Source: Taiwanofungus camphoratus
Taxonomy: Eukaryota > Basidiomycota > Agaricomycetes > Polyporales > Taiwanofungaceae
Assembly (NCBI GenBank): GCA_003999685.1
Contig: CP021221.1
Span: 2,790,001-2,854,000 of the forward strand
DNA length: 64,000 bases
Direction: 5' to 3'
The notes under the pieces are model-generated. The model did no database searches and had not been told where the DNA came from. It saw only the letters and a list, made by a program, of their open reading frames with translations. The translations under genes and the position numbers were made by a program. The first letter of the stretch is position 1; each line of letters opens with the position of its first letter. This document shows, piece after piece, positions 1 to 12,134 of the stretch.

Positions 1-2439
1 CATCTCCTGTCGACGGCTCCCCCGCGATCTCCTCGATACCGAGTGGGGACCCGAAGGTCATGAAACTGGGTGATATCGAACCACCATGTAGATCGATAGT
101 CGCGCGGGCATTTATTCCGCCCAAACAATGCTTTCCCACACATGACACCCGCCCGTTGTCGACCACCACATCCGTTACGTCGCCCTCCTCCCCACCCACT
201 ATCTCTTCGATCCCGTCTTCACCCCTCACCCAGAGTTCCCTTACGTTCTGAAACAGAACTCTCCCGTCCTCCTTCTTCATATCCAGAGGCGGGAGCCCTT
301 CCCACTTGAGTGCGGACTTGCGCTCTTCATCCCAGTTCGGCACTTTGGGGACGTCCTGGAACTCCTTGCCTTCCTTCCCTTTACCGATGACAATGTGTTC
401 TTCGTCCGCGCCAACTTGAAGAATACCGTCGATCCAGACTTTCTGTGGCGTCGCCCCTAGCTGGAGAGGGTGGGAATCCCAGAGGACGACGTCGGCATCG
501 GCGCCCTCACGCAAAATGCCGATGCGATGCGACACCCCAGCGGCAGTGGCGGGAACAGCGGTCACAGAACTGAGAGCAAGGTGGGGTTGGAGGCCTACAA
601 TAGCAGACATTATGCCGCCTTCAAGCGAACAGAACGCAAGATATACATACCAAAATAATGCGCCTGCTGTGCTTCATACATGAGATAACGGCTATTGAGT
701 ACTGGGTGATCGGACTGCATGCAAGATCAATACGGTTTGATCTTCAAATGACCGACCGATGAGTCTACCTTCATCACGACCGGAATGGCTTCGTCCGCAA
801 GTACACGGGGCGCAAACTCCGATCCGCGGTATGACTCGCGTTTGTAACGGTGATTTGTGGCAAAGATTGCAATAGCAGGGGTCCCCCCATAGCTACAGCA
901 GGTCTTAGGAAGAATCAGAGTGAGATCAAGAAGTGCTCACGTTCGCTTGAGCACGTCCGGGACAAGCCAGGCCTCTGACGCATGGTGGAATGCAGCGATA
1001 GGGAACTGGAACTCGTTGGACAACTGTTATTGTGAAACCGATCAGCCTGAAGTTGATAGACCTCAAAAAGCAGTACGCACCCGAACGATGTCATCGAGGT
1101 CAACTCCCTCGTAACAATGGTTGGAAATCTAGTCAGTGCACAGCTGAAGCTGACCGTCACTTATGAAGATTAAAGGTCACCTACTTTGACCCTGCCCCTG
1201 AGGACGTCTACGAGCATCTCCCATTGCAAGTCCTCCGGATAGCTCTGGCCCTGGAGCTCATTCCAGAGTCCCGCCTCTGCCTTCGCGCAAAAAGCGTCCT
1301 GCGCGTTCTTGATCGTGCGGGCCTCGGCGTACGCGGCGCGGAACGACCAAATGCTGTCCATGCGGTTGCCGTAGCGTCGTAGGTTCTCGCCACACGCCTG
1401 TCTGCAGAGTAACTGAAGGTGAGAACGAAGAGCGGGTGGAGAACAAGATGGACATGCTTCATATGCCTCCAGCGCAGGGGTTGGTCCGGGTCAGGCTCAC
1501 TGCCGTTGAGTGTATGTGGCGGCTCGATGATCATGGATGTAGGGGATCTATCGGATGTCTTACGCAGCTTCACCATGAACGCTTGGCCGCCTGCATATGC
1601 ACGTAGTCAACAAGTAGCGTCTGTGCTCAGCTTCAGTCGCTCTAACTATCACTTCAGACAAGCGTACCGATGGCATTGGAGCTTCCTGGGAGGACCTGCA
1701 CAGACGTGACGCCGCCGGCAATGGCAAGCATGAACGCGTCATCGTGCGTGTTGAATCCGTCAATGCTTCGCAGCCATGGAAGGATAGGGCCGTGCATCGA
1801 GTTAACGTCGAACGTGCCACGCATGAACGGCGCGCTGAAGACGCCGACGTGCGAGTGGAGGTCCACTTCGTTGTATATCACCTGTTTCATTAGCCCGTCT
1901 CGTCATGCCTGATGGGTACACGACGTACCTAATCCAGGAGTCACCCATGCCCCCTTGGCATCAACGACTAACATGTTGTCTATTTCCGCATACAGGTGCT
2001 CAGGAATGTACCCAATACCCTTTACAATTCCCTGATCTAGATACACGTCGCCATACACAATCTCAGCACCATTGCGCGCACCCGTCCAGAGGGTCGCATT
2101 TTTGATGAGAGTGGGCTTGGTTCCGGGTTCAAACCTGTCTGAAACATGTCTCGCGAGGAAGTTGTCCGGAGGACCCGGGGTCGCTCGCAGTGCAGCACAT
2201 TGGCGGAAGACTTGCTGGGCATTTTGTGGGACACGCTGGATGCGAGTGGCAGTATTGATGTTTGAGGAATGTAGAAATGTGCTGCATGCCAAAAAGGTCA
2301 AGGTCGCGGCTAGAGCACAGAGAGTAAGGAGAAGCGGCTTCGTGGAAGGAGGACGGGGACGTCGTTTCACAGCTGGCGCACTAGCCAAAGGCAGGTCAAG
2401 AGGTAGCTTGTTGTTGGACATGACCGTCGCGGACAACAT
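1..2439 (-). CDS. Membrane-anchored amidohydrolase-family protein (3' end outside window)
   Basis: This is the 5' part of a metal-dependent hydrolase of the amidohydrolase superfamily; its 3' end lies beyond base 1. The first exon (about 2439-1906) gives a basic, proline-rich N-terminus and one hydrophobic segment near residues 31-53, suggesting a type II membrane anchor. It then gives the beta-sandwich edge of the amidohydrolase fold (LIKNATLWTG). Later exons carry the metal-binding HxH motif DLHSHVGV near 1855, SDHPVLNSRYLMYEAQQA near 735-670 and GADADVVLWDSHPLQLGA near 515-460, which are typical of imidazolonepropionase-like amidohydrolases. Several introns interrupt it. An internal Met at 2421 is an alternative start. 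Substrate cannot be told. I am sure of the family and only approximately sure of exon limits. Confidence 0.85.
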
Positions 2440-3099
2440 TCAAAATGTGAAGCCTATCTCATGCATACGTATCTTTATGTATGTAAGGGCACGCGTACCG
2501 CCGCCTAAATGTGCGGGGTGCCGTGGGATGGAAATCGTACCTTCAGCGCGAGGCTCCTCGTGGAGGCTACACTTCCACCTGTTATTATTTCTAATTGAAT
2601 GTCCATGTCGAGAAGCAAGCGGACACGTTGACCAGCATCATGAACGCGGACAAGCAGTAGTCCTTGCTGTCTTCGTCGATGGCAGCGTTGTGTCGGGCGT
2701 CGGTGTCGACCGCAATTGTCACGTGCCAGGGCGTACGCGGTGAGGAGATAAGACAGCAATGTCACCAAGGCGTTTCCGCCATTTTACGAAGATAAGGATA
2801 AGAAATAAGAAATAAAGTAGCGGTTATGTGCTGCAACACCTGCTAGATCGCTCCACTCATGACAACCTTTCCTGCAACCGACACTGAGGATGCGATGCAA
2901 TTGATACATGGTATACGTGATGAATGCTGGAATACATAAGTCATCTACAATGTGAAGTGTGAAGTGTAATGATCGTCCGCGTACTGTGTCGTACCTCAAG
3001 TGCAACGGGAAAGATCGTGATGCAAGGAAATAACATATTATCGAGTTAGCTCAGGATAGCATTAAAGAGGAACATATGAAAGGGTGTGCCGTGTTAAGA
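2440..3099. other. Intergenic, no gene seen
   Basis: This stretch lies upstream of the amidohydrolase start and downstream of the RhoGEF stop. ORFs in it are short and have no family character. I see no tRNA, repeat or transposon end. Confidence 0.6.
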
Positions 3100-6000
3100 T
3101 TAAGAGTGGGGATGGGGCTCCTCCACATCCATAGGTGTGAAAGAGTTTGAGCGCTGGAAGAACCATACGCTCTTCAGCGACTTGCGTGGGACCGCGGGTG
3201 GTGGTTCTGGAGCATTGTGTTGCGGACTTGAGTCTCGAAACCGAGTCGAAGGCGCGAACAGGGATCGACGTCTGCTTGGAATGGTATCGTTGAACGCGAC
3301 TCGCCGGTGATTGGACGGCGCTCGCGTCTCACCCCCATCAGGCGTGGGTTTTGAGGGTTGTTCCTCGGACGTGTCTGGAAGTCTCGTCGCGAAAAGGGAC
3401 GCACGGTTATCTTCCGATGCACGACCTGCAATCGCAAGCTGGGGCTCTTCCCCAGGAACCTCTGGTGAACTCTGTACTCGACGACGGAGCGAGCCCTTCC
3501 TCCACCACTGCACGAAACTGCTCGGAGGTTGACTCTCAGGCTCTTGCGCTACCAACGGAACAGGCAGCGGCGAGTTGTGACCAGAAGAAGACGAGGGAGA
3601 TGCAGGCCTTGATTGGAAGAAGTACCGTACGTTATCAACCATTGATCGTGTACGCTTCGGTCTGAATTCCTCCCCGCTCGCGATAATTACGTCCGATTGG
3701 CGAAGCGTGGCATCCGGCGCAAGGTCGGGAAGATGCAGAGGCATCGCAAGATCGACGGGACTAGGCAAAGCAGAGCCGGCGTTCGAAGAGGTAGTCGACG
3801 AGCATTGAGACGGGACACGTGGTGAGTCCAGCAGCCCTCCAGGACTTTGCGCTATTGGGATGTCGAGCTCGGCCTCCGACTCAACCTTCATCAAGTTCGA
3901 TGCGGCGGGTACGAGCGAAGGAAGAGGTTTCTTACGGCGCCTCGATGCGAGGGACTTTGCCCTCCCAGAGAGCGTAGTGAGGCTCTTTCCATTGACGTCC
4001 AGGTCGCTAGGGTGGTCACTTCCGCCATCGAGGGACCCCTTCCGCCGCGACGCAAGTACATTATCGTGTCGTCTCCTCTTCGCGGCCAGGTTCATCGCAC
4101 CCGTGATGCTCAATCCCGAATTCGAACGCGCCATGACTGCTCCAGGCTTCCTGCGCACCTGGAAAAGGTCTTCCTCGCGCATGAGCGCCTGCGACCGGGC
4201 AGCCATCAGATGCTCCGAGATGACATCGTGCAGCGCCTGGTCGACCTGCTGTCGCACTTGCGACGACGGCCTAGTGATGCGCGTTGACGGATCGAGCGAC
4301 AGCGGAGAGAAGAAAGCCTTGACGGATGCAGTGGAGGACCGACGGCTTACGGCTGCGAGGGACGTGACCTGCATCTGCTGCTCCTGCCGAAGCGCCATGT
4401 CCAGCCTCGAATTCGGTCTCTGTCTCGAATCTAACCTACTTTTAGGCCGCGTTGCGGGTTCGGGGACCAGCGGGTCAGCTTGGGATTCGAGTTCTGAGAG
4501 AGATTGAATTGTGGGGAGGGGTGTGCCGAACTCCAGCGGTGCATCATCGACGGCTGACGCAGACTGCGGCTTGTCGTCCGCTTGCAGACTTGACAATGGC
4601 TCGTAGAACCAGGTCGGAGAGACTGCGACGGCTTCATGGATGGCAGTCATCCAGATGACCTTCTCCGGATGGCATGCTGCGGCAAGCTGCAGGTGGTGAC
4701 CATGGCCCAGGAGATGGAAAGAGAACGGCAGTGCTGCTGCAATTTTTGCGTCAGGTCAAGTTCACGAGCACGACAGTGTACTGCCTTACCACTCTCGTCA
4801 TCCTCGAAATCCAAGACGTCGAAGCCGACCAGCGACAGCCAGTGTTTCGGCTCGTACACCCGCCCTCCCTTCGTGATCTTCACCAGAACGAGGTAGCCGC
4901 CCATGTACAGGAATGCACCGAGGTACTTCGCCCTCAGCGCGCCGCTGGGGAGGTGCGATGCCGACGGGTGATGCACCACATCCAGCGCACCCGCAAGGTG
5001 GTATGCCCCGAGCGACGCAACAAAGTCAGGGGTCAAGCCCTGCAACCTAGGCAGTGGCAATGTAGGCGAAGGCGACAGGCCATGCCCGGAGGACGACGAT
5101 CCGTGTCCGTGGCTGGAGGACGACGTGGGCGGCTGGGTGTACACGATGCGCGACGCGATCAGGGCCGACTTGACCACATGCGCCTGCGCCTCGCTCGCGC
5201 GGTCCACGAGACTCACGACAACGCGCATCGCCTCGCTCGCGCTCTCCACCGCGTCCACGTCCCCTCCCCCCGGGTGTGCATGGGTCGGGGACCGCGCCCC
5301 ATCCGCATCTCCAGCACTCGCCGTCCTCGCCCGCTTGGTCTTCAGCTGGTCGAGGAGCAGCGGGTACTTGCAGACCCGTTGCACAGGCTTGATGAGGTAG
5401 TCCAGGAACTTGAGCCGCGACGCCTGCGCCTGCGCGCCCTTGTGCCCGTGGCCCGAGCTCGAGCCCGAGCCGTGCCGCCTGCGATCGTGGTCAGAGGGAT
5501 CAGAGCGCGCCGCGCCCATCACGTTCATCTGCGCCGCAGCGTGCGCCACGAGGTCCATGGCGCTCCCCGCGCCGAGCATGGCAAGCGACGACGTCGAGTG
5601 CCTGCGCTTCTTCCGCGGAGATCCTAGCAGGGGCGGGCTGGGCGGCGTGACCGTCGTCGCGGAGGCCGGAAGGCCCTCGTCATCGTCCTCGAGGGCGCTC
5701 GGAGATGGCTCAGGAGAGCCCGATCGGGAGGCAGGGTCAAATGTATGCGCGACAAGGAGCGAGCACCGCTGCTCGTACGCGTCCCACTCGACGGGGTAGG
5801 CCTCCTGGATGGTGCGGACGACGTTCGTCGCCTCGCTGTGCCCCGGGCAGAACGTCTCGTAAATGCCAAACGAGGGCGCCTGCACGCACGCATGAGCCAC
5901 GTTCCTCGACATGCACACACACACACATAGAAACTCGAATCGAGGGTATTTCACGCACCTGGCTCACGAACTTCTCCGCCACGATCCACACGGCCTCGTC

Positions 6001-8784
6001 GATCCTCTCCACGTCCACCCGCTCGATCTCCACCTCGCCGTGCCCCATCTCGCTGCCCCCGCCCCCCTCCGCCGCACGCGCAGCCTGCACGAACGCCTGC
6101 GCAAACCCCCGCGCCTCCACCGCGTCCCGGAGCTCCCGCACGAACCGCTCGTGGAAGCCCAGCAGCTCCGCCGCGTTCCTGCACACCGCGCGCACGTCCC
6201 GCTCCGTCAGCAGCGCGCGGCGCGTGTGCTTGTTCTTGCCGTGCGGGTGCGGGTGCGGGTGCGGGTGCGAGTTCGAATTGTGCGAGTGCGTGGACGAGTG
6301 CGAGTTGGAGTGGGCGTGCGAGTGGGAGCGGACATGGGCGTCAGGGCCCTGGACGAGGTTCTCCTTCTCGCTCGACGCGACAGGCAACGTGTGCGCCCTG
6401 TCCACCTCGCGCTCCTTGCCCCGCGCTTCCTTTGACTTGTCGTCCTTGCCCTTCGCGTCCTTCGCCTTCTCCGTTTTTCGATTGTCCTTGTCCTTGTCCT
6501 TGTCCTTGTCCTTGTCCTTGTCCTTGTCCTTGTCCTTGTCCCTCTCCGTTTTGCCCTTCTCGTCCCTCGGCCTCTCCTCGCCAGGCGACCACGCGCCGCC
6601 GCCGGGCTCGACGCCCAGATGCGAGCCCGCAGACGCCGACGCCGACGGCGCTGGCGACGACGCCGACGGGCCGGGGTGCAAGAACGACGAGCGCGACGCG
6701 GGGAAGGAGCGTGCGAGCGCGGGGATGGAGAGCGCCGAGGGCGAGGGCTTCGCCGGGGACGCGAGGGGCGTGTGCGGGGCCGCGCCGTGCGGCGCGGGCG
6801 CGGCCGTCGTGAGCGTGGAGAGCTGCTCCAGATACACCTGTAGCGAACGACCACGGAAATGAGCAAGGAAGGGAGGAGCGAGAGAAGCAGCGCGCAGCGG
6901 GGAAGGGAGGAGCGGCAGCACGCGGCATCAGCAACGGTGAGACGAGGAAGACAAGAAGGGGCCAAAGAACCAAGGGTGCCAAACGAATGAATGAAGACGC
7001 ACCGTCACGAGCGCGCGCAGGTCCGCGAGGTACCCCACCTCTGTCGTGAGGAGCTCCATGAGCGCGTGGTACCGCCTCGTCCCCGCCCTTAGCCTCTCCA
7101 GCTCCGCCCTCGTCTCTGTCTCCCGCCCGCGCCTCTCCTCCGCCCCGGTATCGACCGTTACCACTTCCACCTCTACTTCCACCTCTACTTCCATTTCCAC
7201 TTCCACGACATCCAACGCTGTCTCGCTCCCCTTTTTCTTCAGCTGCACGTCGAGCTCCTCCCGCGGGATGTCCATCGCACGGCGCGGCTGCGCGCGCTCC
7301 ACCGAGTGCCGGCTCACCGTTCGTTCTCGTTCTCGCTCTCGTTCTCGTTCCCGACTCCCCCGCTTCGCCCGGCTCCTCGACCGCCTCCTCTTCTCCTTCT
7401 CCCTCTCCCTCTCCCTCTCCTCCCTATCCGACCCGTCCCCATCCAGATGAAACAATTTCCGCGCCGAGCCCTTCTTCGTCAGCCCCAGCCGCGCTTCCTC
7501 CCCGCCGCCGCCGTCACCGTCATCAATCGGACTCGGCACCAACGTCGTCAGCGCAGACTTGAACGACGCGTCCGACGCGTGCGAGTCGGACTGCACGAGC
7601 GCGGACGCGCGCAGCGGGCTCGGGCTCGAGCTGCCCTCACGGTTGTGGCGCTGCGAGAGCCAGCACACAAGCTCGGCAGGGGCGGGGCCGGGGTGTGTCG
7701 GTGCAGGCGGCGCAGGCAGCGGCTTCGACAGGTCCGGCGGGAGCGACAGCCGGCGCCTCGGGTGCGCCGCGTCGCCCGACATCGACATCGACATCGACAG
7801 TGGCAACCACGGCGCGGGCCGCGTCTGCGCAGACGACGGCGAGCTCGCGCTGCGCGCGGCGGGGAAGACCGCGACGGACGCCGGGCGCCGCCCCGCGCGG
7901 CTGGTGTTCGGCCCTGCAATCGAAGTGCTATCCCCCCGCGCCAGAGCAGGCCCCTGCCCCTGCCCCTGCCCCTGGTCGGGCGCGAGGCTCGCGGGGTGCA
8001 CCTGCGGCGGCGTCGGCGGCGTGGACGTCCACGTGGGCGGCGGGTCCTCCGCGGGCATTGCGACGGAGATCGTCGTCTCCGAGCTCGAGCGGCGGAGGTG
8101 CCGCGGCGGGCGGCGCAGCCCGCGCGTGAGGTAGTCGTCAATGTCCTGTGCGCCGACCTGGAATGCGCCCTTGTCCTTGCCCTTGTCCTTCTCCTTGTCC
8201 TTCTCCTGCAGCTGCCCCCGGCTGGGCTCCGAGGCGCCCAGGCTGGCGCTACCTCCCGTACCGAGCTCGGGCGTGAGGCGCGGGCTCGCAAGGATGGGCG
8301 TGAGCGGGACGAAGGGGAGCGCGGCGCCGGGGGTCTTACGCGGCGCGCGCAGCGTGCCCGTTGCCGTTGCGGGACTCATGACGACGCTCGGGCTCGCGGT
8401 GGGGGCGCGGCTGGGGCCCGGGCTGGCGGACAAAGGGGGGTCGCGGGCGCTGGTGGACGGGGGCGGCTGGGGGGCGTAGAGGAGGCTGAGCGCGGAGGAG
8501 GCGCGTGCGAGCGGCGGGCGGTGGCGCGGCGGGGAGGGCGGGGCGGACGATAGGGCGGGCGAGGAGGCGGAGGAAGAGAGCCCGAGGAGGGAGTCGAGCA
8601 GGTCGGGCCTGCGCGGGCGGTGGTCGAGCTGGGAGGGGCGGGGCGGCGAGGGCACGGGCGTGGGCGTGGGCGTGCTGGCCCTGCGCCGTGCGTGCATGTT
8701 GGCACGGGTGTGTGGGTAGGGCACGGGCGTCGGTGCGGCGGGCTGGGGCGGTGAGGGGGGCGAGGGGGGGAGGGCGACCTCCAT
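3100..8784 (-). CDS. Rho guanine-nucleotide exchange factor (DH-PH)
   Basis: This protein activates Rho-family GTPases through a Dbl-homology (DH) domain followed by a PH domain. Exon 1 (8784 to about 7001) is a low-complexity Pro/Ser/Arg tail ending with the first DH helix (LLTTEVGYLADLRALV). Exon 2 (about 6840-5953) continues the DH domain with VYLEQL and ERDVRAVCRNAAELLGF. Exon 3 (about 5880-4788) holds the hallmark FLDYLIKPVQRVCKYPLLL and the PH strands (GAFLYMGGYLVLVKITKGG). Exon 4 begins with the last PH helix (HPEKVIWMTAIHEA) and ends in a Ser/Arg-rich tail. Splice sites GTGCGT, GTGCGT and GTAAGG fit. About 200 residues of KD, HP and Ser/Ala repeats interrupt the DH domain, which is unusual. 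I chose Met at 8784; the frame is open to a Met at 9072 but that stretch looks like leader sequence. Confidence 0.88.
6241..6270. repeat. Hexanucleotide repeat encoding His-Pro
   Basis: About five copies of GTGCGG on the + strand read as His-Pro dipeptides on the coding minus strand, inside the RhoGEF DH insertion. His-rich sequence (HSHAHSNSHSS) lies directly N-terminal to it. Confidence 0.9.
6482..6541. repeat. Hexanucleotide repeat (TTGTCC)n encoding Lys-Asp
   Basis: Nearly ten perfect copies of TTGTCC encode a run of alternating Lys and Asp in the RhoGEF on the minus strand. The lack of interruptions suggests an unstable, length-variable tract. Confidence 0.95.
7162..7206. repeat. Degenerate hexanucleotide repeat encoding Glu-Val
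   Basis: Imperfect copies of ACTTCC/ACCTCT encode a Glu-Val alternation in RhoGEF exon 1, just before the DH domain. Confidence 0.85.
7319..7352. repeat. Hexanucleotide repeat (TTCTCG)n encoding Arg-Glu
   Basis: Five to six copies of TTCTCG with one change encode an Arg-Glu alternation in RhoGEF exon 1. Confidence 0.85.
7388..7423. repeat. Hexanucleotide repeat (CTCTCC)n in RhoGEF
   Basis: Pyrimidine-rich repeat units on the + strand encode an Arg/Glu/Lys-rich run on the coding strand, 35 bases from the Arg-Glu repeat. Confidence 0.8.
8169..8207. repeat. Hexanucleotide repeat encoding Lys-Asp/Glu
   Basis: Imperfect CTTGTC/CTTCTC units encode a second Lys-Asp/Lys-Glu run in RhoGEF exon 1, similar in type to the longer run at 6482-6541. 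Confidence 0.85.
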
Positions 8785-11700
8785 AGCGTTGGCAGGTGGT
8801 GGTAGTCGAGAGGAGACACGTTGCACGACGGTGTGGGAGCGGCGCGGGCCCTGTGTGTGCACGGCAGGGCGGGGGCTCCGGTTGGCAAGGCGGGCGGCCG
8901 GGGTGTGTGCGGGGCTGGTGGTGGGAGGCCCAGGAACGGACGAGGGCAGGGGATGCGGGGAGTGCGGGGTAGTGGTGGGCTGTGGGTGTGTGAGCGGGAG
9001 AAGTATGCGGAGAAAATGGAAGGCAGGACGGACGGACGAAGGGGATGCTGTCAGCCCTGTGCGTGTGTGCAACAGGTGGAGGCAGCGCTGGCCGGAGGAG
9101 TGACCGGGGATGGGCGAGGGAGATAAGAGGGGAAAGGAGCCGCGTTGATGGGGGAATGGTGATAGTAAGAAAACACTCGGCAGGATTGATTCCGAAGCTT
9201 CGTGTTCGCAATCAGGAAGACCGGGTGGTGGACCGAGCAGTCGCGAGGGCGCGGTGGTTTCGGGCGGTGTCTAGCGATATATAATACTTGAAGTGTGGGT
9301 ATCGATCGTCGAGGCGAAGGCGGCGTGGAGCAGGGCAGGGCCCCTGTGGTGGTAGAGCCAAACGAGAGAAGAGGAAAAAAGAAAAAAGAGAGGGAACAGA
9401 GGCCCGGTGCTTGTGCTCAACGTTCAGGCCATGGCTGGGCGGCAGCGGTCTGTTTTGTTATCTGCGAGAGCGGAGGCCAGCCAGGGCCACGTTCGTGTCG
9501 ACCCACCAGGCGCGGCTGTGGCTGGTGATATCGTCTGTCATCCCCTCTTGGTAACGCGACCCGTCACGCCATCCTCCTTCTCCCGCGCACCATTCGCTCT
9601 CCGACAGCCATCTGCCACGCTCCGTGCGTCCTGGGAACACCGCCCGTCTATTTTCGCGTCGGCACGCTATTTCCGTCGCGACCGACGCGCCCTGACGCCA
9701 TCGCTGACGTCGCCCCCGGCCCGAACCGCACCAGCCGCCCGCCGCCCAACCTGCCATATCGGGACACGTCCAAGGCCATTGCCCTCTTCGCACTCACTCC
9801 TCCCTGTGTCTGCCGCCTACCGCATACGGCCCCCACGTTCCCGTCCCCACATGAGCAGAACCCTCCCCCCGCGGAGACACCACGCCTTGTGCTCGCCCCC
9901 TCCTCTTCTGATGCGCCGGCCATCCATGCCCGTCCGCCCAACTGCACCCGAGATAAGCCGCCGGTGCAACGCACTCACGCATAAATGCAGCAGTGTTCCC
10001 CTTCCCTTCCCCTCCCTCTGCTGCGCCCCGTGTCGCTGGCTGCGGCGGCCCTCTGCGCTCTATTCGCCATGACATCATCGCGTCCGCACTCCCGCCTCGT
10101 GTCCGCCTCGCCTCCCTGATTCCTCGCCTCAGCCCCGGCTTCGGTCTCTCCCACGCCCGACGCGCTAGTGGTACTTGGTCCCAGTCGCCCGCGATGCGAT
10201 ATCGATCGCCGCCGGCACTCGACCAGAACAGCAGCCTGCAGGCCTTCTGCTCTATCGCAACTCAATCGCGACCCTTCCCCGCGGGATTCGCCAGCCTGCG
10301 CCGTTCTCTCGCAAGCGTGCCGCCCTGCGCGTCTGGCCTCTGCCAATGCAGCCCACATACCAGCTCTCACCGCGTCTCCTCTCTGAAGCAGCCCCGCCCG
10401 TCCCGGCCAACACATATCCTATCCCATCCATCCGAACCGCCCAGGCCCCCCCCTCTCGCCGCCCCTCTTGACGGTGACTCCTGACACGCTGCATCCCTCG
10501 TCCTTACCAGGCAGCCGCACTGTCCCGTGCGCGGGCCTCACACCCGAACACGAACGCGCAGCACCGCCACCCAATGGCGTCAGCGCGCGTTCGCATTCGT
10601 CCTGGCTCGGGCCCACCTCCTCCCGGCGCTCGACCCTCCACTCTTCACTCTTCCCGGATCCGGCGCAGGCCGGTGGCATCATGCATGCATCCACTGGTGC
10701 CTGCTCTGCGGACCTGGAGCCCAGTGACTGGCGGCGGCGCTAGCGCCAGCATCGAACGTGTCTTGATCCCTGGCAGCATCTGCATGCTAGTAACTACGCA
10801 TCCTCCCCTTCTCGCTAGACCCGGAACACACAACCACCATCGAGCCTGCCGTGGCCTCGAACATGTCTTATATCTACATCCGCACCCGTGCTGTATTCTG
10901 TATTCTGTTCTTAATATCAAGATGCTTACATACACAACGCATACACGCATTCACCCACCGCCCAGCACCGCAACTCACCTGCCCACAGTCCATATAACGC
11001 GTGCCACCGTCGTGTGCACAGCGCCGCGCGCACATGCACCCAGTACGCACCCACCAGCCGTCCGACAAACCCGCACGCCGATGCGATCTCTCCATTCCGA
11101 TCTCCCTTCCTCCCTCCCTCCCTCCCCTGAACAACGCACAACGCACAACGCACAAGTACACACCGCATCCCCCCAAACAAATGCGCGCACGCCACACCTC
11201 GTCCACGCAGGCACGCCCGCTCAAGTTCCAGCGCGAGTCAGCCCGCACGATCGGGCCCCACGCAGCAATGCCCACCCGCCGCGGTCCGCATCCACCGAGT
11301 GCACGCCATATCCAGCCGAGAGAGACTCCATCTGCGCCGCTCGAGCTACACCGAGCGGTGTCCCGGAATAGATTCCAGCAGCGGCTGGGGGCCTGGCTTG
11401 GACCCGGACCCGAACCCGGACCTGGATACCGCCAGCGGCTCCCGCCCGCGCGCCGATCTGCCAGAACGTAAGAATCCGCGCGCGCGGCCGGCCGCGGCCG
11501 TCCACTCTCGCGAGAACGCAGGCGTGCCTGGGTCGGGGGGGGGAGGGCGGAGATCCTGACGATCGTGGAGAGGGCACCGATATGTGGTGGCCGGTGATGC
11601 GTGATGGATGACGGGTGACGGGTGGTTGAGCTATGCGCCGCTCAGGGCAAGTCCTCAGCAGTGGATTGGTTGAATGGTGGCGGCGGTCCCGTCTTGGGGT

Positions 11701-12134
11701 AACGCGCGCATCGGGGTAGTGGTCGGACGGGAGCACCGCGCTGCGCTATCCACACTCGGACCGCGCAGATCCCCTCGATATCGTGCACGAGCGAGATCTA
11801 GCAGGAGACGCTGGCAGCCAGAAATTCAAGATCGACACGGCCGCCTGGCTGTTCGAGCGCAGGATCCGGAACTCGAACAGGCCGGAATCTGGGAAGATGC
11901 TAGCACCGGGATCGCAGCGCCAAGCATGCCGGCGAGACAAGGGACATCACACACGAGGAGGGCCGCTGTCAGCTGCACGAATGGACGGCGTCCTGGCGCC
12001 TGGGTCGCTCGGATCCGGGACGACGCTGCGCACATCAGGCTATCGCGCGATAAGCAGCGATGCTCGGTACATCGCAAGCCCTCACCGCACGGATAAAGCC
12101 CGCGGAGAGCACGGCGCGCGGCACCCGCTCGCGC
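8785..12134. other. 3.3-kb gene-poor, C-rich intergenic region
   Basis: The region lies between the RhoGEF start and the LRR gene stop. Both strands have ORFs of up to about 265 codons, but their Pro/Arg/Ala/His-rich content looks like the by-product of high GC with few AT-rich stops. From about 9540 to 11340 the + strand has far more C than G, with runs such as TCCCTCCCTCCC near 11105 and a short ACAACGC tandem near 11131-11155. From about 11560 to 11660 it turns G-rich. A TATATAATA box-like string lies near 9277. Part of it may be RhoGEF leader and promoter. I find no known family, RNA gene or transposon. Confidence 0.5.

Noticed and set aside
5911-5931. A CA repeat within the RhoGEF reading frame
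   Set aside because: It lies in the intron between FVSQ and APSFGIYE, so it is non-coding simple sequence.
8785-9072. RhoGEF start at 9072
   Set aside because: The frame is open but the extra 96 residues are Pro/His/Thr-rich with no constraint visible. The Met at 8784 begins a cleaner segment. This remains a possible alternative.
10574-11371. Long + strand ORF (265 codons) in the C-rich region
   Set aside because: The product is a Pro/His/Thr/Arg mixture expected from C-rich DNA, and overlapping ORFs exist in several frames. It has no domain.
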